From assembly GCA_023958095.1 (NCBI GenBank), contig JAMLGJ010000003.1:89472-153471 (forward strand): a stretch of 64,000 nt of DNA, given 5' to 3'. Every line of letters starts with the position of its first letter. Positions within the stretch are counted from its first letter, which is position 1. Of the stretch, positions 33,200-42,287 are shown piece after piece. The translations under genes were made by a program, and so were the position numbers. The notes beneath the pieces were generated by a model. That model saw only the letters and a program-made list of their open reading frames with translations, was not told where the DNA came from and ran no database searches. Source of the stretch: Microthrixaceae bacterium. Lineage in GTDB: Bacteria; Actinomycetota; Acidimicrobiia; Acidimicrobiales; Microtrichaceae.

Positions 33200-35091
33200 G
33201 TGCACCGGGCAGGGGCCACCGGCAGGACGCTCCGGTCATCGCATGTGCGGTGGCGGCCACCGCCGCGGCATACCTCGGACCCGGCCTGCCGGTGTGGCTG
33301 CTGGCGGTGGTGGTGCTGCTCGGTGCACTGCCGGCGGCCCTCCGCACCCTCGGGAGCCATGTCGGGCGCGGCTCGCTCGCAGCGGATGCCCGCTGGCTGG
33401 ACCGCGCCGTTGCAGGGGTCGCTGCAGGCGCGGCGCTGGTGGCGCTGGTCGGTCTCCGCTCCGCACAGGACACGGCCGGGCTCAGGGCTGCGCTGCCCTC
33501 CCACATCGAGGGGACGGCGGAGCTGGCATCGGACCCGGAGACCTCCGAGTTGGGTACCGAGGCCGAGGTCGTCGCCGAGGGGCGCCGCTTCAGGGCGCGG
33601 TTCCCGCGTTCGGTGGAGCCGGCTCTGGAGGGCATGCGTTCCGGTGACCGGTTGCGGCTGCGCGCGCGGGTGCGTCCCTTCCGGGATGCACCCGAGGGGT
33701 GGGTGCGTTCACGTCACCTCGCCGGAGGACTCGAGGTGGCCGAGGCGGCCCCGGCCCGAGGTACCCGGCCCTGGTTCTCCGTCGCCAACAGGGTCCACGA
33801 CCTTCTCGAACGCGGCTCCGCCTCGATGGGCTCCGAGCACCGTTCGCTCTACCTCGGCCTGGTCGTGGGGGACGACCGGGGCCAGTCGGAGCTCACGAGG
33901 TTCCGCTTCCGGGCCTCGGGGCTCACACACCTGCTGGCGGTCTCCGGGCAGAACCTGGCATTCGTCCTCGTGCTCCTGGCGCCGCTCGGGCGCAGGATGG
34001 GAATGCGTTCGAGGTGGGTGCTGGGGTTGGCCGCGATGGCGGGGTTCGTCGTCGTCACCCGCGCCGAGCCGTCGGTTCTGCGCGCGGCCACGATGGCCGG
34101 GCTGGCGCTGAGTGCCAACCTCTCGGGCCGGCAGGTGTCCGGTGCACGCCTGTTGGGTCTGGCGGTCATGGTGCTGCTCGTGGGCGACCCGATGCTCGTG
34201 CATTCGGTGGGCTTCAGGCTCTCGGTGGCAGCCACAGCGGGACTGGTGGTTCTGGCCGAGCCGATCAGGGCCCGGTTGCCGGGGCCGGGTTGGCTGCGCC
34301 TGCCGCTGGCGGTGACGCTCGCGGCCCAGGCCGGTGCGGTACCCGTGATGACGGCCACTTTCGGCCCTGCGTCGCTGGTCTCGGTGCCCGCCAACGTGCT
34401 GGCAGAGCCGGCGGCCGGCGCGGTCATGACCCTGGGAATGAGCAGCGGCATCCTCAGCGGCGTGCTGCGCGAGGAAGTCGCGTGGGTCCTTCAGATCCCG
34501 GTGCGCGCCGGCGTCTGGTGGGTCGACGAGGTGGCCACTAGGGCATCACAGCTCGCCGTGCCCCCACTGGGCCTTGTGGGGTGGGTCTGCGTGGCTGTCT
34601 GCACCGCTGTTGCGGTGTGGCTCGCGCGGGGTGCCCACAGGGGCGCCCCGGGCAGTGCGATGGTGCTGGCAGTGCTTCCGCTGTTGGTGTTGGTGCGCCC
34701 CGCATCCGCGCCGGTGACGGATCAGCCGGTGTGGGCGTCGAGCGACTACGGCACGGTGCAACTGTCGCTCGAGTCGCTCTGCGGACAGTGGGTGCTCGTC
34801 GCCGCGGGCGTGCCCGCGAGTGCCGGCGGTGGTCGCGACGGCCCCGGTGCGGGGCGCACGTCCTCGGTCGAGTTGGGCGAGGCCGCCGTGGCCGGGGTCG
34901 TCGAAGAACTGTGGCGCATCGGTGTGGCCACGGTCAGGTGGGTCGTGGTGTGGAGCGAGAGCAGTTCGGAGACCTCCGGTGGAGCCGGGTTCGGCATCGA
35001 GGCGCTCGCGGGCCAACTCCGTGCCGAGGTCGTCCACAGGCACTCCGGCGCACAGGCTCCCGACCCGGCAGGGCGGTGTGTCGCCGTGTGA
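33196..35091 (+). CDS. comEC: ComEC/Rec2 channel protein with degenerate C-terminal domain
   Basis: This 631-residue multi-pass protein is thought to carry single-stranded DNA into the cell. An N-terminal DUF4131 region contains helices and an OB-like stretch (GTAELASDPETSELG). The Competence domain follows with SEHRSLYLGLVVGDDRG, the FRASGLTHLLAVSGQNLAF signature near 240, and about eight membrane helices. After residue 510 a beta-lactamase-like end is recognisable (VVEELWRIGVATVRWVVVW), but the H-x-x-x-D-H metal site is replaced by SESSSETSGG. A TTG start overlaps the comEA stop. Confidence 0.9.
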   Translation: MSAPGRGHRQDAPVIACAVAATAAAYLGPGLPVWLLAVVVLLGALPAALRTLGSHVGRGSLAADARWLDRAVAGVAAGAALVALVGLRSAQDTAGLRAALPSHIEGTAELASDPETSELGTEAEVVAEGRRFRARFPRSVEPALEGMRSGDRLRLRARVRPFRDAPEGWVRSRHLAGGLEVAEAAPARGTRPWFSVANRVHDLLERGSASMGSEHRSLYLGLVVGDDRGQSELTRFRFRASGLTHLLAVSGQNLAFVLVLLAPLGRRMGMRSRWVLGLAAMAGFVVVTRAEPSVLRAATMAGLALSANLSGRQVSGARLLGLAVMVLLVGDPMLVHSVGFRLSVAATAGLVVLAEPIRARLPGPGWLRLPLAVTLAAQAGAVPVMTATFGPASLVSVPANVLAEPAAGAVMTLGMSSGILSGVLREEVAWVLQIPVRAGVWWVDEVATRASQLAVPPLGLVGWVCVAVCTAVAVWLARGAHRGAPGSAMVLAVLPLLVLVRPASAPVTDQPVWASSDYGTVQLSLESLCGQWVLVAAGVPASAGGGRDGPGAGRTSSVELGEAAVAGVVEELWRIGVATVRWVVVWSESSSETSGGAGFGIEALAGQLRAEVVHRHSGAQAPDPAGRCVAV

Positions 35092-35112
35092 CCGGCCGGG
35101 GCGGGGAGGATC

Positions 35113-35118
35113 TATGGT
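35113..35118 (+). promoter_or_regulatory. -10 element before the DHPS-like gene
   Basis: TATGGT, seven bases before GTG 35126. The ATG inside this hexamer (35114) is in frame but is more likely promoter than start. Confidence 0.45.
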
Positions 35119-35125
35119 CACGGAC

Positions 35126-35875
35126 GTGACGGGACCGGTGCGCCAGGTGCAGGTGTTGGCGAGGATCCGGCCGGGGGACTGCGCGACCGCAGCCGAACTC
35201 GCCCGGCGACTCGGTGCTGCACGCGAGGAGGGAGCGTCGGGTGTCGTTCTCGAAACGGTTGAAGCGGATGGGGCGGGAGTGCCCGGGATACTCCAGCGCA
35301 ACGGCCTGGCAGCGGCCCTGGTCCCCTCCGCGGGACCCAGTGGCGAGCCGACCCTGGACTACCTGGTCGAGGTCCGCAGCATCCATGAGGCGCGCTGGGC
35401 CTTCGAGTCGGGGGCGAGCGGCGTGCTGGTGGGTGCTCCCGACGCGGCGGCAGCCGTCGTCGACCTGGCCGTGTCGGCTCGCCCGGGCGACGCTCCCCTG
35501 GAGGTATGGGTTCCTTCCGGAGCGGCCGGGAAGGTTCGCTCCGGATCCGGCAGCGGTGTGGTCGTGGTGAGCGAGAGCACCCCGGAGCACTTCCTGCGGA
35601 TCGTGCAGGACCGGGGGCTGCCACTGCCCGGGGAAGACGGCGGGCATGAACCGGCGTGTGTGCTTCCCCCTTCGAGCGAGCTCGGTCCCGGGGAGTTGGA
35701 GGCACTGGCGACGCTCGCGGTCACCGGTGGTGCAATGAGGCTGCGCACCCACGACCCGCGTGTCGTGCGCCGCTGTGCCCATGTGGCAGCCGAGCTGGTG
35801 GCGGCACGGCACGTCGAAGCGTCGACTGGGCGGCCGGACACGTCGCGGGGCCGATGGCGGGAGGCCTGTCGGTGA
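35126..35875 (+). CDS. Dihydropteroate-synthase-like TIM-barrel protein, unknown function
   Basis: This 249-residue protein lacks a clear family name. Alternating strand and helix blocks (GASGVVLETVEADG, DYLVEVRSIHEARWAFESGASGVLVG, GSGVVVVSESTPEHFLRIV) suggest a TIM barrel. The closing TGGAMRLRTHDPRVVRRCAHVAAEL resembles the end of dihydropteroate synthases, where the RxHD arginine and histidine bind substrate. The usual N-terminal metal- and pterin-binding motifs are not seen, so activity as DHPS is doubtful. It lies between comEC and holA and overlaps holA by 4 bp. GTG 35126 is chosen by the -10 spacing; ATG 35114 is the alternative. Confidence 0.6.
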   Translation: MTGPVRQVQVLARIRPGDCATAAELARRLGAAREEGASGVVLETVEADGAGVPGILQRNGLAAALVPSAGPSGEPTLDYLVEVRSIHEARWAFESGASGVLVGAPDAAAAVVDLAVSARPGDAPLEVWVPSGAAGKVRSGSGSGVVVVSESTPEHFLRIVQDRGLPLPGEDGGHEPACVLPPSSELGPGELEALATLAVTGGAMRLRTHDPRVVRRCAHVAAELVAARHVEASTGRPDTSRGRWREACR

Positions 35876-36861
35876 GTGTGAAGCTGCTCAAGGGATCCGA
35901 CCCCACACTGCTCGAGGATGCAGCCGTGGAGGCGCTCCGCAGGGCCGTCGGGGATGCCGACCGGGCCGAGGTCCTGGACGAGTTCCGAGGCGACGACTAC
36001 GAGCTGGGTGAGGTGTGCCTGGCGGCCACGACCGTCTCGATGTTCGGCAACAGGGTCGTGGCTGCGCGCAACCTCTCGCGGTTCGGTGCGAAGGACCTGG
36101 GCCCACTCATCGAGCTGCTGGCCGACCTGCCCGACGACACCGAACTGCTGTTGGTGTGGGACAAGCCCCTGGGCGCCGGACTGAGGGCCAACGCACTGCC
36201 CCGGAAACTGGGCGACGCGGTGAAGTCCGCCGGTGGGGAAGTGGTCGACACCTCACCACCGGGCGGCAGGGCGCGGGGCCGCTGGTTCGCCGAGCAGTTC
36301 GACCTGGCCGAGGTCGACCTCGACCCTTCGGCGCGTGCGCTGGTTGAGGAGACACTGGGTGAGGACGTGGGGCGACTGCCGGCCCTGCTGGAGTTGCTGG
36401 CGGCGGCCCATACCGGCAGCGGGCGCATGGGGGCCGACCAGGTCGCCCCACTCCTGGGAGCGGCCGGGGGCGTGCCCCCGTGGGACCTGACCGATGCGAT
36501 CGACCGTGGTGACACCGCAAAGGCGGTCGAGCTCGTGCGGCGCATGGTCGGATCGGGTGGGCGCCATCCACTCCAGGTCATGGTGACCCTGCAGACCCAC
36601 TTCGAACGGATGCTCAGGCTCGAGGGTTCCGGGGTGCGCGACGAGAAGGAGGCTGCTGCCCTGCTGGGCATGAAGGGGTCCACGTTTCCCGCAAAGAAGG
36701 CGCTCCGGCGCTGCGGGGAGCTCGGCTACGAGAGACTGCGGCGGGCCACGGAGCTGCTGGCGAGAGCCGACCTGGAGCTGCGGGGCGCCACGGCGAACCC
36801 GCCCGAGATGGTCATGGAACTGCTGGTGGCCCGGTTGGCGGCACTGGGGCGCCGCCAGTAG
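35872..36861 (+). CDS. holA: DNA polymerase III delta subunit
   Basis: This 329-residue clamp-loader subunit opens the sliding clamp in the replisome. Family features are the opening VKLLKGSDPTLLEDAAVEAL, the DDYELGEVCLAATTVSMFGNRVVAARN region, LLLVWDKPLGAG, WDLTDAIDRGDTAKAVELVRRM and LHFERMLRL-like QTHFERMLRLEG. The conserved lysine-rich end GSTFPAKKALRRCGELGYERL is present. GTG 35872 overlaps the stop of the previous gene and follows GGGAGG by 8 nt; ATG 35854 is a possible start six codons upstream. It faces rpsT with a 6-bp gap, as in many actinobacteria. Confidence 0.92.
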   Translation: MSVKLLKGSDPTLLEDAAVEALRRAVGDADRAEVLDEFRGDDYELGEVCLAATTVSMFGNRVVAARNLSRFGAKDLGPLIELLADLPDDTELLLVWDKPLGAGLRANALPRKLGDAVKSAGGEVVDTSPPGGRARGRWFAEQFDLAEVDLDPSARALVEETLGEDVGRLPALLELLAAAHTGSGRMGADQVAPLLGAAGGVPPWDLTDAIDRGDTAKAVELVRRMVGSGGRHPLQVMVTLQTHFERMLRLEGSGVRDEKEAAALLGMKGSTFPAKKALRRCGELGYERLRRATELLARADLELRGATANPPEMVMELLVARLAALGRRQ

Positions 36862-36867
36862 GTGCGC

Positions 36868-37125
36868 TCAGGCGCCCTGGGCGTTCAGCTTGCGCATCAG
36901 GCGGGACTTCTGCCGCGCTGCCGCGTTGCGGTGGATGACACCCTTCTGGGCGGCCTTGTCGATGCGCTTGACCGCCCTGCCGACGGCCTCTTCTGCCTCG
37001 TCGGTGCCGAGGGCCTCCTCGGCGGAGCGCAGTGAGGTGCGCAGCTCGCTACGGACGGCCCTGTTGCGTGTACGGGCCCTCTCGTTCTGGCGGTTGCGCT
37101 TGATCTGGCTCTTGATGTTGGCCAT
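36868..37125 (-). CDS. rpsT: Small ribosomal subunit protein bS20
   Basis: This 85-residue basic helical protein binds 16S rRNA early in 30S assembly. It begins MANIKSQIKRNRQNERARTRN, a near-consensus bS20 start, and keeps GVIHRNAAARQKSRL near the C-terminus. The ATG lies at 37125. A larger open frame over lepA on the same strand is only a shadow. Upstream on the minus strand TACGCT may be its -10 (about 50 bp before the ATG). Convergent with holA and divergent from lepA. Confidence 0.97.
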   Translation of the reverse strand: MANIKSQIKRNRQNERARTRNRAVRSELRTSLRSAEEALGTDEAEEAVGRAVKRIDKAAQKGVIHRNAAARQKSRLMRKLNAQGA

Positions 37126-37272
37126 GGGCCTGGCATTCCTCGTCTGCGTCTGCGGTGTTCGGGGTTGGCGGAACGGCAAGCGTAGCGAACACACACCCGC
37201 GCCACCAGACAGCACACCGCCGATGCCACCGCACCGGGGGTGATGGGCCAGACTGGCACACGCGCACAGCAG

Positions 37273-39096
37273 ATGTCCGAGCGCACGCCACCACCGCCCC
37301 GAACACACGTGACCGACCTCAGCCACATCCGAAACCTGTCGATCATCGCCCACATCGACCACGGCAAGTCGACCCTCGCCGACCGGCTGCTGGAGATCTG
37401 TGGTGCGGTGGATGCCCGCGACATGCGTGAGCAGTACCTGGACTCCATGGAGCTCGAACGCGAGCGGGGGATCACCATCAAGCTCCAGTCGGTTCGCCTC
37501 GACTGGAAGGGTCACGTGGTGAACCTGATCGACACCCCCGGCCATGTCGACTTCGGCTACGAGGTCTCGAGGAGCCTCGCGGCGTGCGAAGGGGTGATCC
37601 TGGTGGTGGATGCCTCCCAGGGGATCGAGGCGCAGACCCTCGCGAACTGCTACCTGGCGCTCGAGAACGACCTCGAGATCGTGGCCGTGCTGAACAAGAT
37701 CGACCTCCCGGCCGCGGATCCCGACACCTACGCGGCGGAGATCGAACAGGTGCTGGGCATACCGGCCGATGAGATCCTGAGGATCTCCGCCAAGACCGGT
37801 GAGGGGGTACCCGAGGTGCTGGACGCGGTGGTGGAGCGCATACCGGCACCCATCGGGGACCCGGATGCGCCGACCCAGGGTCTGATATTCGACTCGCACT
37901 TCGACCAGTACCGCGGTGTGGTGAGTTCCATCAGGGTGGTCAACGGGCATCTGCGCAGCGGCTCGAAGCTGCGCTTCATGCAGGCCGGAGCAACCCACGA
38001 GGCGATCGAGGTCGGCGTGAGGACTCCGCAGAACAGCCCGGTCGACTCTCTCGGTCCGGGCGAGGTGGGTTACCTGATCGCAGGAATCAAGGACGTCGGT
38101 GAGGCGCGTTCGGGTGAGACCGTGACCGAGGCCGCCGCACCGGCCGGGTCGCCATTGGCCGGCTACCGGGAACCGAAGCCGATGGTCTTCTGCGGTCTCT
38201 ACCCGATCGAGGGCGACGACTTCGAGGACCTGCGCGAGTCGTTGCTCAAGATGCGGCTCAACGACAGCTCCTTCACCTACGAGCCGGAGACCTCCGGTGC
38301 GCTCGGGTTCGGCTTCCGTTGCGGGTTCCTCGGGCTGTTGCACATGGAGATCATCCGCGAGCGACTCGAGCGGGAGTTCGGCCTCGCCCTGATCGCGACC
38401 GCTCCCTCGGTGGAGTACGAGGTGACCACGACAGCTGGCGAGGACCTGAGGGTGGACAACCCCGCGGAGCTGCCCGACCCGGCGTCGGTGGAGGAGATCC
38501 GCGAACCGATGCTCTCGTGTTCGATCATCGCCCCGAGCGAGTACGTGGGAACGCTCATGGAGCTCTGCCAGGGACGCCGCGGGGAGCTCTCGCGCATGGA
38601 GTACCTCTCGCCGGAGCGGGTCGACCTGCACTACCAGCTGCCGCTCGCCGAGGTGGTCGTGGACTTCTTCGACCAGTTGAAGAGCCGTACCCAGGGGTAT
38701 GCGAGCCTCGACTACGAGCCCGCCGGCTACTCCAGGGGAGACCTCGTGAAGGTCGAGATCCTGCTGCACGGCGAGCCGGTCGACGCGTTCTGCACGATCG
38801 TGCACCGGGACCGTGCGGAGGACTACGGGAAGCGCATGTGCGAGAAGCTGGCCGAGATCATTCCCCGCCAGCAGTTCGACGTGCCGATCCAGGCTGCCAT
38901 CGGGAGCCGCATCATCTCCCGCAAGACCGTCAGGGCGTTCCGCAAGGACGTGACCGCCAAGTTGTACGGCGGTGACATCACCCGGAAGCGCAAGTTGCTC
39001 GAGAAGCAGAAGGAGGGCAAGAAGCGGATGAAGAGCCTCGGCTCGGTCGAGATCCCCCCCGACGCGTTCATCCGTGCCCTCCGCCTCGACGACTGA
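37273..39096 (+). CDS. lepA: Elongation factor 4 (LepA), back-translocating GTPase
   Basis: This is a roughly 607-residue translational GTPase. G1 is [10 protein letters not shown]2 RGITI, G3 DTPGHVDF, G4 NKID, and G5 SAKTG. Domain II, the EF-G-like domains ([15 protein letters not shown]) and the LepA-specific C-terminal domain ([20 protein letters not shown] end) are intact. LepA acts on stalled or stressed ribosomes and helps 30S assembly. Several starts are possible: GTG 37240, ATG 37243, ATG 37273 and GTG 37309 (closest to the conserved [11 protein letters not shown]). None has a clear ribosome site or -10. ATG 37273 is a compromise. Confidence 0.95.
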   Translation: MSERTPPPPRTHVTDLSHIRNLSIIAHIDHGKSTLADRLLEICGAVDARDMREQYLDSMELERERGITIKLQSVRLDWKGHVVNLIDTPGHVDFGYEVSRSLAACEGVILVVDASQGIEAQTLANCYLALENDLEIVAVLNKIDLPAADPDTYAAEIEQVLGIPADEILRISAKTGEGVPEVLDAVVERIPAPIGDPDAPTQGLIFDSHFDQYRGVVSSIRVVNGHLRSGSKLRFMQAGATHEAIEVGVRTPQNSPVDSLGPGEVGYLIAGIKDVGEARSGETVTEAAAPAGSPLAGYREPKPMVFCGLYPIEGDDFEDLRESLLKMRLNDSSFTYEPETSGALGFGFRCGFLGLLHMEIIRERLEREFGLALIATAPSVEYEVTTTAGEDLRVDNPAELPDPASVEEIREPMLSCSIIAPSEYVGTLMELCQGRRGELSRMEYLSPERVDLHYQLPLAEVVVDFFDQLKSRTQGYASLDYEPAGYSRGDLVKVEILLHGEPVDAFCTIVHRDRAEDYGKRMCEKLAEIIPRQQFDVPIQAAIGSRIISRKTVRAFRKDVTAKLYGGDITRKRKLLEKQKEGKKRMKSLGSVEIPPDAFIRALRLDD

Positions 39097-39134
39097 GCGG
39101 CTCCCCGCCGGCCCGGTGCGCGAGCCTCATCGCG

Positions 39135-39165
39135 GGCTGGCACTCGCGTAGACTGAGTGCCAGCC
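39135..39165 (+). promoter_or_regulatory. CIRCE operator with -10 in its spacer (hrcA promoter)
   Basis: Perfect inverted repeat GGCTGGCACTC (39135-39145), 9-nt spacer, GAGTGCCAGCC (39155-39165). The core matches CIRCE (TTAGCACTC-N9-GAGTGCTAA) except for the outer bases. The spacer contains TAGACT (39149-39154), the likely -10. HrcA bound here would block RNA polymerase directly, giving autoregulation of hrcA and probably dnaJ. Confidence 0.88.
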
Positions 39166-39194
39166 ACGAACCGCCGCAGTGTGGACCCACGACC

Positions 39195-40208
39195 ATGTCA
39201 CTTGACGACCGCAAGTCAGCGATCCTGAGAGCCGTAGTGCAGCAGTACATCGAGACCGCGCAGCCGGTGGGGTCCGGCACCGTCGCGCGCCGGCACGACG
39301 TGGCCGTCTCGCCCGCGACCGTCCGCAGCGAGATGCACGACCTGGAGACCGAGGGCTACCTCGTCCAACCCCACACCAGCGCCGGGCGCGTGCCGACCGA
39401 GAAGGGGTATCGCTACTTCGTGGACTCGATCGGCGGAGCTGGTCCCCTCGATCCGACCAACGTGGCGAAGGTCTCGGAGTTCTTCGCCGCGGCGCACGGC
39501 GAGCTCGAGCAGCTCCTCGGACAGACCAGCCACCTGCTTTCGACCCTGACCGACTCGGCGGCGGTCGTGACCGGTACCGAGGCAGCGGACGCCACGATCC
39601 GGTCGGTGCAGCTCGTCGACCTGAGCCCGACGCTGTTCATGGCCGTTGCGGTCACCTCGGCGGGCTCGGTCATGAAGCACACCTTCGAGGTGGAGGGCGA
39701 GGCCGCCGCGGCAGAGCTGCAGGACGCGGGCGAACTTCTCTCGGCGACCCTGGTGGGCAGTTCGTTGTCGGCGGTGGGCTCCCTCGCAGTGGTGTCCGAC
39801 AGGCCCGGAGCCGCGCTGGCGGCGCGGACCCTCGAGGCCGTTGCACGCGGGGTGCAGGCCGAGCGCGACCTGCTCTACGTGGACGGAACGAGCAGGATCG
39901 CGAACGTCTTCGATGCGCGCGAGACCGTCGAGTCGGTGCTCACCGTGCTCGAGAAGCAGTTCGTGGTGGTGGGCCTGCTGAAGGAGATCGTGGACAGCGG
40001 GCTGACCGTCGCCATCGGTTCCGAGACGGGTGTGGAACCACTCGCACAGTGTTCGGTGGTGGTGGCGCCGTACCGATCCGACTCCGGGGCGACCGGAGCG
40101 ATCGCGGTCCTGGGTCCGACCCGGATGGACTACGCCGGCACCGTCTCCGCGGTGGCGGCGGTCTCGGAACGACTGAGCAGGTTGCTGACCGAGGGCCAGG
40201 AGCGATGA
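39195..40208 (+). CDS. hrcA: Heat-inducible repressor HrcA
   Basis: This 337-residue repressor of class I heat-shock genes has an N-terminal winged helix (RKSAILRAVVQQYIETAQPVGSGT, VSPATVRSEMHDLETEGYLVQPHTSAGRVPTEKGYRYFVD, nearly consensus), then the GAF-like and dimer domains ending with GAIAVLGPTRMDYAGTVSAV. It binds CIRCE and depends on GroEL for activity. A CIRCE lies 30 bp upstream of its ATG. dnaJ follows 69 bp downstream in the same orientation; dnaK, grpE and groEL are not in the window. Confidence 0.97.
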   Translation: MSLDDRKSAILRAVVQQYIETAQPVGSGTVARRHDVAVSPATVRSEMHDLETEGYLVQPHTSAGRVPTEKGYRYFVDSIGGAGPLDPTNVAKVSEFFAAAHGELEQLLGQTSHLLSTLTDSAAVVTGTEAADATIRSVQLVDLSPTLFMAVAVTSAGSVMKHTFEVEGEAAAAELQDAGELLSATLVGSSLSAVGSLAVVSDRPGAALAARTLEAVARGVQAERDLLYVDGTSRIANVFDARETVESVLTVLEKQFVVVGLLKEIVDSGLTVAIGSETGVEPLAQCSVVVAPYRSDSGATGAIAVLGPTRMDYAGTVSAVAAVSERLSRLLTEGQER

Positions 40209-40277
40209 ACCCGGCGTTCTCCGGTCGGGTCCCGACGATGAAGGTGCCGCTGGCACCGTTTGCAAGGATGGATCGCC

Positions 40278-41393
40278 GTGTCTGACTTCTATGAGATCCT
40301 CGGGGTGTCCCGCGATGCCTCGGCCGAGGAGATAAAGAAGGCCTACAGACGTGCCGCCAGGGAGTCGCACCCCGACGCCAACCCCGACGACGCCGCAGCG
40401 GAGGCCCGTTTCAAGGAGCTCGCAGCCGCCTACGAGGTGCTCTCGGATCCCGAGAAGCGGTCCCGCTACGACCGCTTCGGGAGCGCGGATGGGTTCGACA
40501 TGGGCGACCCCTTCGGTGCCGGAGGCGGGTTCGGGGACCTCTTCGATGCGTTCTTCGGGGGTTCGGGGCCATTCGGCGGGACACGCCAGCGGGGTTCCCA
40601 GGGCCCGGCCCGTGGGCCGGATCTGGAGGTGACCTCGACGATCGAGTTCACCGAGTCGCTCTTCGGGGTGGAGACCGACGTCACCGTTCGCACCGCGGTG
40701 GCCTGCGAGGTGTGTGAAGCGACCGGTGCAGCTCCGGGCACACACCCACAGACATGTCCGCAGTGCAACGGTGCGGGCGAGGTGCGTGCGGTGCGCAACA
40801 CCGTGCTCGGGCAGATCGTCTCCGCTTCGCCGTGCCGTTCGTGTGAGGGTTCGGGCCAGGTGATTCCCGACAAGTGCGAGCAGTGCAACGGCGAGGGTCG
40901 CATCGTCACCGACAAGACCTTCACCGTCGAGGTGCCCCCGGGGGTGGACGACGGCTCCACGCTGCGACTCACCGGACGGGGTGCGGTCGGAGCGCGCGGT
41001 GGGGGAGCCGGCGACCTGTACGTGCGCCTGCGGGTGAACGCGGATCCGCGATTCGAGCGCCAGGGCGACGACCTCGTGCACCGGCTCGAGGTGCCCATCA
41101 CGCAGGCCGCGCTGGGTGCAGAGGTGACGATCGAGACCCCGGACGGCACCGAGTCGCTGGAGATCCCCGGAGGTACGCAACCGGGCCGGTTGTTCAGGAT
41201 CCGCAACAAGGGTGTGCCACACCTCAACGGACGGGGACGCGGTGACCTGGTCGTGGTGGCGGAGGTGTCGGTGCCGCGTTCACTCGACGAGGAGTCCGAA
41301 CGGCTCCTGCGCGAGCTCGCGGACACCCGCGGTGAGGAGGTTGCCCCTCCCTCCAAGGGTCTCGGGGAGCGCATCCGCGAGAAGCTCTTCTGA
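40278..41393 (+). CDS. dnaJ: Chaperone DnaJ
   Basis: This 371-residue type I Hsp40 has a J domain (1-70) with HPD in ESHPDANP, a Gly/Phe-rich linker, four CxxCxGxG-type zinc modules ([32 protein letters not shown]) near residues 138-215, and the client-binding C-terminal domain. It stimulates DnaK ATPase. GTG 40278 gives the conserved start [18 protein letters not shown] 40260 would add six unconserved residues. AAGGA about 11 nt upstream is a distant ribosome site. It lies with hrcA, so CIRCE control may extend to it. Confidence 0.95.
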   Translation: MSDFYEILGVSRDASAEEIKKAYRRAARESHPDANPDDAAAEARFKELAAAYEVLSDPEKRSRYDRFGSADGFDMGDPFGAGGGFGDLFDAFFGGSGPFGGTRQRGSQGPARGPDLEVTSTIEFTESLFGVETDVTVRTAVACEVCEATGAAPGTHPQTCPQCNGAGEVRAVRNTVLGQIVSASPCRSCEGSGQVIPDKCEQCNGEGRIVTDKTFTVEVPPGVDDGSTLRLTGRGAVGARGGGAGDLYVRLRVNADPRFERQGDDLVHRLEVPITQAALGAEVTIETPDGTESLEIPGGTQPGRLFRIRNKGVPHLNGRGRGDLVVVAEVSVPRSLDEESERLLRELADTRGEEVAPPSKGLGERIREKLF

Positions 41394-41410
41394 CCGGCTG
41401 GAACACCGAG

Positions 41411-42151
41411 GTGGGATCCGACAGCTCCCCGGGTGTGGAGCAGTCCCCGTGGCGGGCTGCGAGCGCGCAGGTCCTGGTCGAGGACCTGTCGGATCCGGTG
41501 ATCGACGACGACGCCTCGCACCACCTGTCGCGGGTGCTCAGGATCGGTCCCGAGGAGTCCGTGTGCGCCTTCGACGGCGCCGGTGGTTGGGTCATGTGTG
41601 CGCTCACCGCCCGAGGGGAGCTGGAACCACTGGGTGAGCCCTCGCGCAGCGAGTCGCAACCCTGGCGGGCAACGGTCGGATTCGCGGTGCTCAAGGGGAC
41701 GCGCAACGAGCTCGTGGTGCAGAAGCTCACCGAGGTGGGCATCGACCGCATATGGCTGCTGCGGACCGATCGCGGGGTGGTGCGCTGGGACGCCCGCCGC
41801 AGCGAGCGCAACCTCGACCGGCTCAGGCGGATCGCGGTGGAGGCGAGCTGCCAGTGCCGCCGGCTGCACCTTCCCGAGATCGAACTGCTCGACCTGCGTG
41901 ACGCCGTGGGCGCGCAGGGCCGAGGTGTTGCCCTGGCGGACGCCGGGGGCAGGCCACCCGATGCCTCCACCAGGGTGTTGTTGGTCGGACCCGAGGGCGG
42001 CTGGAGCCCTGCTGAGAGGGCGCTGCGTGACGGGGTCGCGCTGGGAGGCAACGTGTTGCGTGCCGAGACGGCGGCGATCGTGGCGGGGTCCACGCTTGCT
42101 CAGCTTCGCATTGGCCTGGTCGGGCCGGGTCTGACATCCTTGTCACCCTGA
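41411..42151 (+). CDS. rsmE: 16S rRNA (uracil-1498-N3)-methyltransferase
   Basis: This 246-residue SPOUT-class methyltransferase modifies U1498 of 16S rRNA. Diagnostic motifs are ASHHLSRVLRIGPEE in the PUA-like N-terminus, KLTEVGIDRIWLLRTDR, and the SAM-binding knot LVGPEGGWSPAERA followed by LGGNVLRAETAAIVAGSTLAQL. It follows dnaJ by 17 bp, an order conserved in many bacteria. GTG 41411 is used with no strong ribosome site. Confidence 0.94.
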   Translation: MGSDSSPGVEQSPWRAASAQVLVEDLSDPVIDDDASHHLSRVLRIGPEESVCAFDGAGGWVMCALTARGELEPLGEPSRSESQPWRATVGFAVLKGTRNELVVQKLTEVGIDRIWLLRTDRGVVRWDARRSERNLDRLRRIAVEASCQCRRLHLPEIELLDLRDAVGAQGRGVALADAGGRPPDASTRVLLVGPEGGWSPAERALRDGVALGGNVLRAETAAIVAGSTLAQLRIGLVGPGLTSLSP

Positions 42152-42258
42152 GTAGTCAGGACGAAAGCCACTGAAGACGCAGAGTGGTCGTCCGTGTGGG
42201 GTGCTCCGAGCGTCCCGGCGAGCCGATGGGTCCGCTGCGGAGGTATCGGACGGGGACG

Positions 42259-42264
42259 TATCCT
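42259..42264 (+). promoter_or_regulatory. -10 element of the bldD-like gene
   Basis: TATCCT, 23 nt before GTG 42288. The short leader would carry the GAGAGGGG ribosome site. Confidence 0.5.
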
Positions 42265-42287
42265 GTCGGCGAGAGAGGGGAACCAAC

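Noticed and set aside
36868..38805. A long minus-strand frame ending in rpsT and covering lepA
   Set aside because: Only the last 85 codons (from ATG 37125) match a protein family; the rest is antisense of lepA.
39216..41222. 668-residue minus-strand frame opposite hrcA and dnaJ
   Set aside because: Composition is that of a shadow; both plus-strand genes are unmistakable.
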